The translations under genes were made by a program, and so were the position numbers. 28,894 nt of DNA from Anaerolineae bacterium (GTDB taxonomy: Bacteria; Chloroflexota; Anaerolineae; Aggregatilineales; Phototrophicaceae), in the NCBI GenBank assembly GCA_028284565.1, contig JANQRM010000177.1, forward strand, positions 1 through 28,894, given 5' to 3'. Below the pieces are notes generated by a model. That model was not told the origin of the DNA and did no database searches. It saw nothing but the letters and a program-made list of their open reading frames with translations. Each line of letters starts with the position of its first letter. The first letter of the stretch is position 1. Below are positions 1 to 7,447 of this stretch, piece after piece.

Positions 1-750
1 CTGTCCGCGTAAATGTTGAATAATATAATCAGGTGCGGGATGTCTTGAGTCATAGAGGGCTTGGATAACTGCCTCTCGGTCATAATCTACTCGATGAAAA
101 CTGACATGGTATCCCGTTGAATCTGCCTCTAGCATAACATAACTCGCCCGTAAGTCAGGTGGGAAAGGATTGCTAATACATCCCACATTAATCATTCGTT
201 GCTTGCTCAATTGTCGATCCTGCGCCCAATGCGTATGCCCGACGAAGATGAGGTCAGCTTCACAACCACCGACAATTGTCTCTAATTCCTCATCTGTCAT
301 ATTCGGATACATTCCATTTAGCACATCACTCCCCGGCGAGGCATGAACCAGCAAGACTTGCGTACCATCAGGAAGCCTTAATCGGTGTTCCAGAGGCAAT
401 TCCTCCAACCAATCCATCCATCCAGTTGCATAAACCACTCCTTGTGTCCAGCTAAAACTTCTCATCACTTCAGCCAAAACAGGTACAAGTTCTGGATTTT
501 GTTGAGCATCTTCAATTGTTGGAATCGGGTAACTGCGTTCTACCAGATAACGGTCGGCATTCCCACGGATAAATGTTGAGTTAGGTAATTGGTTGAGTCG
601 TTCTATCGTTTGTGCAGGCGCATACCCAATCGCCGCATAATCTCCCAAAAAGAGAGTTTCATCGACTCCGCCATGTTGTTCTATGTCTTTAAGTATGGCA
701 TCCAATGCCATCAGATTGCCATGAATATCTGACAAAATTGCATATCGCAT
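1..750 (-). CDS. Metallophosphoesterase (YfcE/MJ0936-like), C-terminus beyond window edge
   Basis: Reading leftwards from ATG at 750, an uninterrupted frame runs off the window edge (250 codons, no stop). The protein starts MRYAILSDIHGN and carries the calcineurin-like phosphoesterase motifs: DxH (D8, H10), GD in FLGDYAAIGY (D37), GNAD near residue 63, VHASPG, and GHTH. These bind a two-metal centre that hydrolyses phosphomono- or diesters. The usual GNHD is GNAD here, so the histidine next to the metal asparagine is replaced; such variants occur in the Metallophos_2 group, so this alone does not mean inactivity. It is divergent from the ThDP enzyme gene at 878 and resembles the gene at 13132, which keeps GNHD. 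Substrate unknown. Confidence 0.85.
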   Translation of the reverse strand, partial: MRYAILSDIHGNLMALDAILKDIEQHGGVDETLFLGDYAAIGYAPAQTIERLNQLPNSTFIRGNADRYLVERSYPIPTIEDAQQNPELVPVLAEVMRSFSWTQGVVYATGWMDWLEELPLEHRLRLPDGTQVLLVHASPGSDVLNGMYPNMTDEELETIVGGCEADLIFVGHTHWAQDRQLSKQRMINVGCISNPFPPDLRASYVMLEADSTGYHVSFHRVDYDREAVIQALYDSRHPAPDYIIQHLRGQ

Positions 751-877
751 GGTGTTTCGCTTTCGTCATGATTGAATTCGCTGAGTATACACGTCAGCCT
801 CTTCAGCCTCTTAGTTGCGATAGGGCAGTGAATAGTTTACGCTTGAACCAATAGAGTTTATTAGCTAGGAGCCATTA

Positions 878-2518
878 ATGACATCACCATTTGCACATGG
901 CGGGGAACTCATTGCACGCACACTTAAAGCACAGGGGGTCGATACTTTATATACGCTCTGCGGTGGACACGTCGCCCCAATTTATGATGGTTGCCTAAAT
1001 CATGACATTACTGTGTTGGATTTCCGTCATGAACAGGCGGCGGCACATGCGGCAGATGCTTATGCACGGCTGACTCGTAATGTTGGCGTGGCGGTTGTCA
1101 CGGCTGGACCCGGCGTAACCGATGCGGTAACAGGGGTTGCCAATGCCTATCAAGCGCGTAGTCCCATGATGTTACTCGGTGGTGCGGCTCCACTTAAAAC
1201 GAAGGGCATGGGCGCGCTCCAAGAAATGCCCCAAACAGATATGTTCAAGACCTTTACTAAAGCCAGCTTCACCGTTGAAGCTACCGAATCCATCCCTGAT
1301 AAAATGGCGGAAGCCTATCAAACTGCGCTCAGTGGTCGTCCCGGACCTGTCTTCATTGAGTTACCCTTTGATGTGCTTTTTAATGTGGTTGATGTTCCTA
1401 CTATCCATCCCAAAGTCGAGATAGAACCTGTTGCGCCAGCCGTGAGTGATGTGCAAGCGATGTTCGAGCTACTACGCAACGCCAAGAAACCCCTCCTCAT
1501 CGCTGGAACACAAGTCTATTGGGATGAAGCACACGATGCGCTCCGTGAATTCACTGAACAAACCAAGATTCCCGTCTTTACCAATGGTGGTGGACGTGGA
1601 ACTCTGCCGATGAATCACCCACATTGCTTCAAAGCCTCACGTTCTGCCACACTCAAAGAAGCTGATGTTGTGATGCTCATCGGGACACCCCTTGATTTCC
1701 GCCTCAAATATGGACAAAAAGATTGGAATCCAGAAAGCAAACTCATTCAAATCGAAAATGATATCGACGAACTCAATCACAATCGTACAGCTGATGTCGC
1801 GCTAGTTGCCAATGCCAAACTCATCCTCGAAGCACTCTCCGAAGGCTTGCAAGGCATTGAATTCAACGACTGGCTCGGTGAAGTCCGCGCACTAGAACAA
1901 CCCAAAAAAGACCAACTCGACGAATGGAAACAACTCGATACCCAACCCATCAACCATTTCCGTATGGGGTCAGCAATAAATGATTTTGTAGATGAAGATG
2001 TCATCGTCATTGGTGACGGGGGCGATATCGTCAGTGCTTGCGCCAAAGTCATCGACATCACCCGTCCGGGACAATGGCTTGATCCGGGTCCGCTGGGCTG
2101 TTTAGGAGTTGGCGCACCCTTCGCAGTAGCGGCACAACATCTCTATCCCGATAAAAAAGTCCTGATTATCAATGGGGATGGCTCATTCGGCTTAAACGGC
2201 TTTGAATTTGATACTGCCATTCGCTTCAATCTGCCCATTGTCAGTATCGTCGGCAATGACGCGGGTTGGGGACAGATTCGCGAACCTCAAATCAACATGA
2301 TGGGGGAGGAACGTGCCGTAGCCACATCACTAGCACCGACACGCTACGATACAGTCGTCGAAGCACTCGGGGGATACGGCGAACATATCGAAGACCCAGA
2401 CGAAATCGGTAACGCTCTCGAAAGAGCCTTCGCCAGTGGAAAGCCTGCTTGTATCAATGTCATCATTGACCCCAAAGGTATGGCAAAAACCGGCGCAAGC
2501 ACACCCTACATTGTATAA
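878..2518 (+). CDS. Thiamine-diphosphate-dependent enzyme, acetolactate synthase / 2-hydroxyacyl-CoA lyase-like
   Basis: 546 aa, full length for the POX/AHAS/HACL family. An N-terminal ThDP pyrimidine-binding domain holds the activating glutamate in RHEQAAAHAADAYAR (E52). A central FAD/CoA-type Rossmann domain follows (about 190-330), then a C-terminal ThDP-pyrophosphate domain with GDGSFGLNGFEFDT near residue 432 as the Mg-ThDP motif. The segment after it, GNDAGWGQIREPQ, resembles the eukaryotic ILVBL/HACL2 group more than true AHAS, where a flavin- and pyruvate-specific sequence is expected. The likely reaction is cleavage or ligation of a 2-hydroxyacyl(-CoA) or 2-keto acid. A Shine-Dalgarno AGGAG lies 7-11 bases before ATG. 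The crotonase gene follows after 9 bases, so a joint acyl-CoA role is inferred. No AHAS small subunit is nearby, arguing against valine biosynthesis. Confidence 0.88.
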   Translation: MTSPFAHGGELIARTLKAQGVDTLYTLCGGHVAPIYDGCLNHDITVLDFRHEQAAAHAADAYARLTRNVGVAVVTAGPGVTDAVTGVANAYQARSPMMLLGGAAPLKTKGMGALQEMPQTDMFKTFTKASFTVEATESIPDKMAEAYQTALSGRPGPVFIELPFDVLFNVVDVPTIHPKVEIEPVAPAVSDVQAMFELLRNAKKPLLIAGTQVYWDEAHDALREFTEQTKIPVFTNGGGRGTLPMNHPHCFKASRSATLKEADVVMLIGTPLDFRLKYGQKDWNPESKLIQIENDIDELNHNRTADVALVANAKLILEALSEGLQGIEFNDWLGEVRALEQPKKDQLDEWKQLDTQPINHFRMGSAINDFVDEDVIVIGDGGDIVSACAKVIDITRPGQWLDPGPLGCLGVGAPFAVAAQHLYPDKKVLIINGDGSFGLNGFEFDTAIRFNLPIVSIVGNDAGWGQIREPQINMMGEERAVATSLAPTRYDTVVEALGGYGEHIEDPDEIGNALERAFASGKPACINVIIDPKGMAKTGASTPYIV

Positions 2519-2527
2519 AGGACAATC

Positions 2528-3313
2528 ATGACCGACTCAGTAATCACCACCGAACAACAAGGACATCTCTGGCTCATCGGACTCAACCGTCCACACAAGT
2601 ACAATGCCTTCAGTGTGGAGATGTTTACCCAACTCGCTCAAGCCCTAAGCGAACTCGAAAATAGGGATGACTTGCGCTGTGCGGTGATTTATGCACATGG
2701 CGATCATTTCACAGCAGGCATTGACCTTGCCCAATGGTCGCCACTCTTCTCAGATGGCACAGGCTTAAAATTACCAGATGGACTCATTGACCCTATGTGT
2801 CTCAATGAATCGATTCGCCAAAAACCTGTTGTGGTTGCGGTGCATGGCATCTGCTTTACCATTGGCATTGAACTCCTTTTAGCTTGTGATATTCGTGTCG
2901 CGGCGGACAATACCCGCTTTGCTCAAATTGAAATCAAACGTGGTATCTATCCGGTAGGTGGGGCGACGATACGCTTTCCAATGGAAGCTGGCTGGGGCAA
3001 TGCCATGCGTTATTTGCTCACAGGAGACGAATTCAATGCTGAAGAAGCCTATCGCATAGGAATCGTTCAAGAAGTCACACCCTTCGGTCAACACGTCGAT
3101 AAAGCTATCGAAATTGCGGATACCATTGCCAAACAAGCCCCCCTCGGAGTCTATGCCACACTCAAATCGGCACGCTTAACCCGCCACAAAGCTGAGCAAG
3201 ACTCCATTCCCCACCTCATGCCAGACTTGCTACCCCTCATGCAAAGCGAAGATGTCCAAGAGGGGATACAATCCTTTTTAGAACGCCGAGAAGCCGTCTT
3301 TCAAGGCAAATAA
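2528..3313 (+). CDS. Enoyl-CoA hydratase/isomerase family protein (crotonase)
   Basis: 261 aa, the normal length for a single-domain crotonase. The first oxyanion-hole strand is visible at FTAGIDLAQW (61-70) and the second at HGICFTIGIELLLACD. Aligned by spacing to rat enoyl-CoA hydratase, the two catalytic glutamates are present: E115 (in GIELLLAC) and E135 (in FAQIEIKRG), exactly 20 residues apart as in the E144/E164 pair. A true hydratase or a closely related lyase/isomerase activity on an acyl-CoA is therefore plausible. The ribosome-binding AAAGGAC overlaps the end of the upstream ThDP enzyme gene, so the two are almost certainly co-transcribed. The partner gene suggests a short pathway acting on 2-hydroxy- or enoyl-CoA compounds; the exact substrate cannot be read from sequence. 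Confidence 0.9.
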   Translation: MTDSVITTEQQGHLWLIGLNRPHKYNAFSVEMFTQLAQALSELENRDDLRCAVIYAHGDHFTAGIDLAQWSPLFSDGTGLKLPDGLIDPMCLNESIRQKPVVVAVHGICFTIGIELLLACDIRVAADNTRFAQIEIKRGIYPVGGATIRFPMEAGWGNAMRYLLTGDEFNAEEAYRIGIVQEVTPFGQHVDKAIEIADTIAKQAPLGVYATLKSARLTRHKAEQDSIPHLMPDLLPLMQSEDVQEGIQSFLERREAVFQGK

Positions 3314-3333
3314 TCAAACCATGAAACCTTTTG

Positions 3334-3361
3334 TTGACGGATGACGTATACGTACTAGGAA
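3334..3361 (+). promoter_or_regulatory. Weak candidate promoter before the EcsC-like gene
   Basis: TTGACG at 3334-3339 is a good -35 match, but the -10 candidate 16 bases later (TAGGAA) matches poorly. The 75-base gap also contains the small inverted repeat CTAG-GAA-CTAG. A separate transcript for the 3389 gene is possible; read-through from the ThDP/crotonase operon is an equally good reading. Confidence 0.25.
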
Positions 3362-3388
3362 CTAGTGTATTGAATTGAGGAATAACAC

Positions 3389-4222
3389 ATGAGTTTAGAA
3401 GAAACCATTGCCGAAGCCATTATCACAGCCGTTGAAGAATTGGGTGGCAATCCCCGTGATGCCGTCGATGCCGCGACACGTTGCCGGAATGTAGATGAAT
3501 GGCTCAATCAAGAAACGACCAAACTCGCCTTAGCCGGTGGCGCAGAGATGATTATCCCCGGCTTGCATACCCTGACCATCCCAGTAGGTATTAGCTACCT
3601 GATTCACAAACTCGCGCATATCTCGTGGGGCATCGGCGCGTTAAAAGGCACATATGTCATTGAAACCAGTGAACATTCCGACCTACGCAATATCTTAACG
3701 CTCTGGGCAAATGACTCGCACTTTAATGCTAGCCTCTTAGAACACCTAGCACTGTCTGCTGATTCGGTGGATTATGCTTTGTCCAAAGATGGACAAAAAG
3801 CCATAAAGAAATTACTTGATGAAACTCAAGACGACACACTCCGCAATAGCCTCCGTCTCCTACAACAGACTGCCAAGAGCTATGCGGGCGATGAACGCGG
3901 ACAACAAGTGATGATGCTAATTGCAGGCGAAGAATCTGCCCAATCCACTTTAGAGTCCGCTCAATCACTCAAATTCGAGGAAATCGACTTGCCAGAAGGC
4001 AAACCACTTGGACGCAAAATCAGTACCAAATTAGCGGGCAAACTTGCCGCACGTCTTGCATCACGTCTACCAGCAAAATTTTTGGTTGGATTCTTACCGA
4101 TTGCAGGTGCAGTCGTTAACGCCTTCCTCAATGCCCAAACACTCCAGAGCATGGCAGAAGCCGCCGAGAAATACTATGACCGTCGGCTCCGTGTCGAACA
4201 CCTCACGGGTGAAGTCGCATAA
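3389..4222 (+). CDS. EcsC-like family protein
   Basis: 277 aa. A largely helical N-terminal half includes a hydrophobic stretch at about 48-80 (LALAGGAEMIIPGLHTLTIP). The charged middle is followed by a C-terminal hydrophobic segment with FLPIAGAVVNAFLNAQTL and then YYDRRLRVEHL. The pattern of a glycine-rich P-x-x-G-A-x-x-N-A helix followed by an aromatic/arginine tail is what I associate with the EcsC family, whose B. subtilis member lies with an ABC transporter; its biochemical role is not established. No ABC transporter is nearby here. RBS GAGG sits about 8 bases before ATG, and a strong hairpin terminator follows at 4241. Family assignment is moderate; function unknown. Confidence 0.7.
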   Translation: MSLEETIAEAIITAVEELGGNPRDAVDAATRCRNVDEWLNQETTKLALAGGAEMIIPGLHTLTIPVGISYLIHKLAHISWGIGALKGTYVIETSEHSDLRNILTLWANDSHFNASLLEHLALSADSVDYALSKDGQKAIKKLLDETQDDTLRNSLRLLQQTAKSYAGDERGQQVMMLIAGEESAQSTLESAQSLKFEEIDLPEGKPLGRKISTKLAGKLAARLASRLPAKFLVGFLPIAGAVVNAFLNAQTLQSMAEAAEKYYDRRLRVEHLTGEVA

Positions 4223-4567
4223 ATACGATGCGAGAAAGAAAGCAAAAGGGCTTGTTCAACTTGAACAGGCTCTTTTGCTTTATGTGATGCAAATGCATGG
4301 ACAAATGCATCCCACTTTGACCTCATTTTGTGATACGCTGATAACGACACCTGCACCATAAAATTCTATCTGCTGATGGATGACTTACTATATGCTAACC
4401 ATCTGATGTCTAAAATCTGTTATATAAAATCTTTTTCAAACCCAATGCTACCTTTTCCGTCCCTGCGACGGGAACACGCCTGCCAACCGTCGAAAACATA
4501 TATCGTCCGCGCGACGGTTAATATGAATTGAAACATTCGACTAACCATTTTCAAACCCGAGGCTTTC
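4223..4567. other. 345-base non-coding gap with terminator and GACGG inverted repeats
   Basis: No credible gene; the antisense ORF at 4420-4608 has no family resemblance and lies over palindromic DNA. Apart from the terminator, the gap holds a short hairpin CCGTC/GACGG (4457-4461 with 4467-4471), a perfect 8-base inverted repeat AACCGTCG/CGACGGTT (4485-4492 with 4512-4519), and an inner CGTC/GACG pair (4504-4516). The segments 4458-4473 and 4504-4519 match at 12 of 16 positions. A duplicated TTTTCAAACCC occurs at 4433 and 4548. The location directly before the nitrilase gene suggests an operator or structured leader, but this is inference. Confidence 0.45.
4241..4280 (+). terminator. Rho-independent terminator after the EcsC-like gene
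   Basis: Long inverted repeat: AGCAAAAG plus TTGTTCAA on the left arm pairs with TTGAACA plus CTTTTGCT on the right, with a very short loop and a small internal mismatch. The descending arm is T-rich. It begins 18 bases after the stop codon at 4222. Its near symmetry would let it work in both directions. Confidence 0.75.
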
Positions 4568-5485
4568 ATGACTAGTGTAAAAGTCGCACTCATCCAAGCA
4601 CAGCCCATTTACTATGACCTGCCCAAAACAGTCGATAAAGCGACAAGTCTCATTCAAGAAGCCTCACAAAAAGGCGCACAACTCGTCGCGTTTGGCGAAA
4701 CATGGTTCGCAGGGTATCCCAAATGGCTCGATACAGCCCGTGATGTGGCTCTGTGGGACAATCCCATCGTCAAAGACCTCTTCGCTCGTTTACATCTCAA
4801 CAGCCTCAGTCTCGATAGTCCAGAAATGGACATACTCAAGTCCACTGCACGAGAAAACGAACTCGTCCTAGTCTTATCCATCAATGAAAAACTCAATGGA
4901 CATGGCACACTCTACAACAGCCTAATCACGATTGATGTCACAGGTGAAATTGTGAATCATCATCGCAAACTCATGCCAACCTATACTGAGCGTCTTGTCT
5001 GGGGGACGGGCGATAGCAGTGGCTTACAAGCGGTGGATACCAGTGTTGGTCGCGTGGGAGGTCTCATCTGCTGGGAACATTGGATGCCCCTTGCACGTCA
5101 GGCGATGCACATCAGCGGAGAGCAGATTCATGTAGCGGTCTGGCCCACCGTTGGAGAGATGCACCAGATTGCGTCTCGGCATTATGCCTTTGAAGGGCGC
5201 ACCTATGTCTTGGCAGTCGGCAGTCTCTTACAAGCTGATGCCTTACCAAGTGAACTCGAATTAGCAGACGGAATTCAGCCAGAGTCCTTAATCCAGCAAG
5301 GGGGTAGTGCAGTCATTGCACCTAATGGTGACTATCTCATGGAACCAGTCTTTGAAGAGGAAACCATCCTTATCAGTGAATTAGATTTGGATGCAATCCC
5401 AAAAGAACAACTGACTTTAGATGTCGCTGGGCATTATGCGAGACCCGACGTATTTTACTTCTCACTGAAATCAAATCGTGGCTAA
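4568..5485 (+). CDS. Nitrilase (branch-1-type carbon-nitrogen hydrolase)
   Basis: 305 aa, typical for the nitrilase family. The catalytic triad is clear: E44 in AFGETWFAGYP, K134 in HHRKLMPTYTERLVWG, and C168 in GGLICWEHWMPLARQAM. The CWE signature with the following HWMPL and the YTER/W motif are those of true nitrilases, which convert a nitrile R-CN to R-COOH plus ammonia, rather than of general amidases. Soluble cytoplasmic enzyme. The upstream region carries conspicuous inverted repeats (4457-4519). The gene ends tail-to-tail with the DUF4342-like gene, sharing four bases. A second, distinct C-N hydrolase lies 360 bases downstream on the other strand. Substrate (aliphatic or aromatic nitrile) cannot be decided here. 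Confidence 0.93.
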   Translation: MTSVKVALIQAQPIYYDLPKTVDKATSLIQEASQKGAQLVAFGETWFAGYPKWLDTARDVALWDNPIVKDLFARLHLNSLSLDSPEMDILKSTARENELVLVLSINEKLNGHGTLYNSLITIDVTGEIVNHHRKLMPTYTERLVWGTGDSSGLQAVDTSVGRVGGLICWEHWMPLARQAMHISGEQIHVAVWPTVGEMHQIASRHYAFEGRTYVLAVGSLLQADALPSELELADGIQPESLIQQGGSAVIAPNGDYLMEPVFEEETILISELDLDAIPKEQLTLDVAGHYARPDVFYFSLKSNRG

Positions 5486-5778
5486 TCGTTGTCAGAAAGA
5501 TGTCCTTCAATCACATCATCTCCATCACCAACTTCTCGAACCAACTCAATGCGGAGTTTGGTTGCTAATGCGGCAACTACACCGAGAAGGGCAATGATGA
5601 ATCCACCCGGAATCAAGAATAAGATGACACCTATAATGATTCCAAAGGTGAGCGAGATGTCGAACAACACACGCTCTTCTTGATTGCGAATGACAAGATG
5701 ACGGGTATTCGTCTCATGCAATACTTCCTGAATACGCTCGCCAACACTCGCTTCAGATTTCACAGGTTTTTGGGTCAT
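5482..5778 (-). CDS. Small DUF4342-like membrane protein
   Basis: 98 aa. The hydrophilic N-terminal part contains HETNTRHLVIRNQEERVLFD. It is followed by one or two membrane segments (about 42-74, LTFGIIIGVILFLIPGGFII and ALLGVVAALATKL) and an acidic tail. The order 'R-x-hydrophobic strand, promoter-like LTFG, membrane helices, K/R-I-E' resembles the DUF4342 family (unknown function; often fused to UBA-like domains). It lies 65 bases downstream of the membrane-anchored nitrilase-like gene on the same strand and could be co-transcribed. Its stop codon overlaps the nitrilase stop. Confidence 0.7.
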   Translation of the reverse strand: MTQKPVKSEASVGERIQEVLHETNTRHLVIRNQEERVLFDISLTFGIIIGVILFLIPGGFIIALLGVVAALATKLRIELVREVGDGDDVIEGHLSDND

Positions 5779-5843
5779 AAGAATCCACTTTCTACTTACC
5801 TTCTATTTCTACGATTATTTACGCAGGAGTCAAGCCAAAAGTT

Positions 5844-6950
5844 TCATTTTCGGGTGACAGCGCGCCCTAATAGCCAGCCAAGAAGGAGGGCGAATAACGC
5901 AAATCCTGACCACACTTTGGTGCGATGATCCAATGGGGCCATTTGTTTACCCCATTGTCGCTTCAATCCGCGACGATATATCGGAGCAAAGATAGGTGGA
6001 CTCAGCACATCTGATACCCAAAATCCAATCGGGTGAACCTGCGTCTTGGGTTGCTCAGTTGTGGGTCGAGGCAAGGTGTCGGCGAGTTCAACGTCTGCAA
6101 TGGCAAACGCATCGCCATCCTGTGTAATGCGGGCAATTGTCTCACCCTTACCATCAACAATGACGGCATCGTTGCCAAAATCTGCTTCAAGGCAGGCATC
6201 GTGAGCAGTTTGAAGTTGGTCGTAGTGTTGTGGATAAGCCACGAGATAGGAGGCAACCGAAACCATCGACGCAGGCAAGTGAGAGCGAAAATCGCCACTG
6301 CCAGAGCTATGCACAATCGGAACACCCATCCATTGAGCATTCGCTTCTAAATCGTTGGCAAAGTGACCCAAATCGGTGAATTTGCCAAATGAAATACGCT
6401 CATCATTGGATAACGCAAGTTGGGCATGGTTAATCCGAGGCGGACAACTCGCAATCAGCACGGCATCGACTTGTCCCGCATATCGTTGCCACAAATCAGC
6501 ATGGGCGGAATCCCAGCAAATCATGAGTCCGAACTTGCCCAAGTCCGTGTCAGCAATTGTTATGCCTTGTCCGCCCCGAAAATAAGCGCGTTCCCATATG
6601 AAAGGATAGTGCTTGTCGTACCGCCATAGTCGTCCATCAGGTGCAAAGAGGAGGGCAGAATTGTAAACATGATCGTTATCTTTTAACAACAAAGACCCAA
6701 GCAGATGAATATGCTGCGTTTGTGCTTGTTGCTTCATCCATTGAACGGTTTCACCATCAAATGTTTCGGCTAAGGCATAATTTTGATCGTGATAAGCGTA
6801 GCCCGTGTTAAATAACTCTGGAAGAACAACAACTTCCGCCCCAGCGTCAACGGCGTTCTCAATGACCGATTCGGCACGTTGGAGACGGTCAGACGTTGGT
6901 GTAGGAATTGCATCCATTTGGGTTACAGCGATTTTGATGGTTCGAGGCAT
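5844..6950 (-). CDS. Nitrilase-superfamily carbon-nitrogen hydrolase with C-terminal membrane anchor
   Basis: 368 aa, about 70-90 longer than most C-N hydrolases. Catalytic residues are E45 in VVLPELFNTGYAY, K113 in YDKHYPFIWERAYFRGG, and C145 in FGLMICWDSAHADLW. The sequence is closer to amidase/carbamoylase branches than to the nitrilase at 4568. After the catalytic domain a linker (about 285-345) leads to one hydrophobic helix (VWSGFALFALLLGWLLG, about 346-362) and a short basic tail RAVTRK. This looks like a tail anchor holding the enzyme on the inner face of the membrane. A sigma70-type promoter is visible at 7009-7037. AGGACC precedes the ATG. Substrate unknown; tail anchoring of this family is unusual. 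Confidence 0.88.
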   Translation of the reverse strand: MPRTIKIAVTQMDAIPTPTSDRLQRAESVIENAVDAGAEVVVLPELFNTGYAYHDQNYALAETFDGETVQWMKQQAQTQHIHLLGSLLLKDNDHVYNSALLFAPDGRLWRYDKHYPFIWERAYFRGGQGITIADTDLGKFGLMICWDSAHADLWQRYAGQVDAVLIASCPPRINHAQLALSNDERISFGKFTDLGHFANDLEANAQWMGVPIVHSSGSGDFRSHLPASMVSVASYLVAYPQHYDQLQTAHDACLEADFGNDAVIVDGKGETIARITQDGDAFAIADVELADTLPRPTTEQPKTQVHPIGFWVSDVLSPPIFAPIYRRGLKRQWGKQMAPLDHRTKVWSGFALFALLLGWLLGRAVTRK

Positions 6951-7008
6951 TCCATAGGTCCTGTCATCATTTTGGAACGATTTGGGTTCAATTTCCGTCT
7001 AATTGAGT

Positions 7009-7037
7009 ATACTACGGGCTTGGATAGCGTGGGTCAA
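7009..7037 (-). promoter_or_regulatory. Candidate sigma70 promoter for the membrane-anchored C-N hydrolase
   Basis: On the minus strand TTGACC (plus 7032-7037) is followed after exactly 17 bases by TAGTAT (plus 7009-7014), giving a leader of about 50 bases before the ATG at 6950. Confidence 0.5.
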
Positions 7038-7096
7038 CTTGATGTTTATTAAGACTTGCGGACAATTTCTTACAGGTTAAATAAAGAATTTTCCGT

Positions 7097-7102
7097 TATA
7101 AT
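7097..7102 (+). promoter_or_regulatory. Consensus -10 box for the small gene at 7140
   Basis: A perfect TATAAT; the -35 region is poor (AGGTTA at 17-base spacing, or TTACAG at 21). A start near 7108 gives a leader of roughly 32 bases with AGGGG 10-14 bases before the ATG at 7140. This argues against the upstream TTG start at 7056, which would lie before the promoter. Confidence 0.5.
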
Positions 7103-7139
7103 TAGAACAGTCGGTTGGAAATTTAGGGGCAAAATAACC

Positions 7140-7349
7140 ATGTCTGAAAAAAAACAACGCAAAATAGGGCAAACAGGTGCATTTCCGCGCAAGGAATTAG
7201 AACCTGAGCTTCGTCGTGAGGTGGCTAAAGCAGAGCCAACGGAAAAAGCAGAAGATGAACGTGGGGTAACTGGCATTATCCGTGCTTACCAAGAGCAACA
7301 GGATGACACCGCAACTGGGGATGAAAATCGCCCTGCCGCGAAAGGCTAA
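7140..7349 (+). CDS. Small charged hypothetical protein
   Basis: 69 aa from the ATG at 7140 (MSEKKQRKIGQTGAF...). I prefer this start to the in-frame TTG at 7056 because AGGGG is well placed (7125-7129) and a perfect TATAAT lies between the two starts. The protein is very hydrophilic, basic at the N-terminus and acidic later, with no membrane segment, cysteine or recognisable domain; probably largely unstructured. I do not recognise it. It is followed by a short structured stretch (CGACG/CGTCG at 7364-7376) and then the secreted-protein gene. It may be co-transcribed with that gene, about 100 bases downstream. Confidence 0.6.
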   Translation: MSEKKQRKIGQTGAFPRKELEPELRREVAKAEPTEKAEDERGVTGIIRAYQEQQDDTATGDENRPAAKG

Positions 7350-7363
7350 GTCAAAATAGCCTA

Positions 7364-7402
7364 CGACGCATCGTCGCGTTATTGCTCAGCTAAAATGCGT
7401 CG
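7364..7402 (+). other. Inverted repeats between the small gene and the secreted-protein gene
   Basis: CGACGCAT (7364-7371) pairs with ATGCGTCG (7395-7402), and the nearer CGTCG (7372-7376) can also pair with CGACG. The two structures are mutually exclusive. There is no T-run, so a simple terminator is doubtful. An attenuator-like or operator role is possible but unsupported. Confidence 0.35.
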
Positions 7403-7447
7403 CCTACACTACACCAACCTATAATGATTAAATAGAAAGTGCTTCTT

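Noticed and set aside
794..811. Two tandem copies of the 9-base TCAGCCTCT
   Set aside because: Only two short copies between divergent genes; no further copies or function visible.
4457..4530. CRISPR-like repeat ending in ATTGAAAC with a GC-rich hairpin
   Set aside because: Only one such end exists; the two related hairpin segments are 46 bases apart and differ at 4 of 16 positions, there are no regular spacers, and no cas genes occur in the window.
7056..7139. TTG-started N-terminal extension of the small protein at 7140
   Set aside because: A perfect TATAAT lies inside it and a good Shine-Dalgarno sequence fits ATG 7140.
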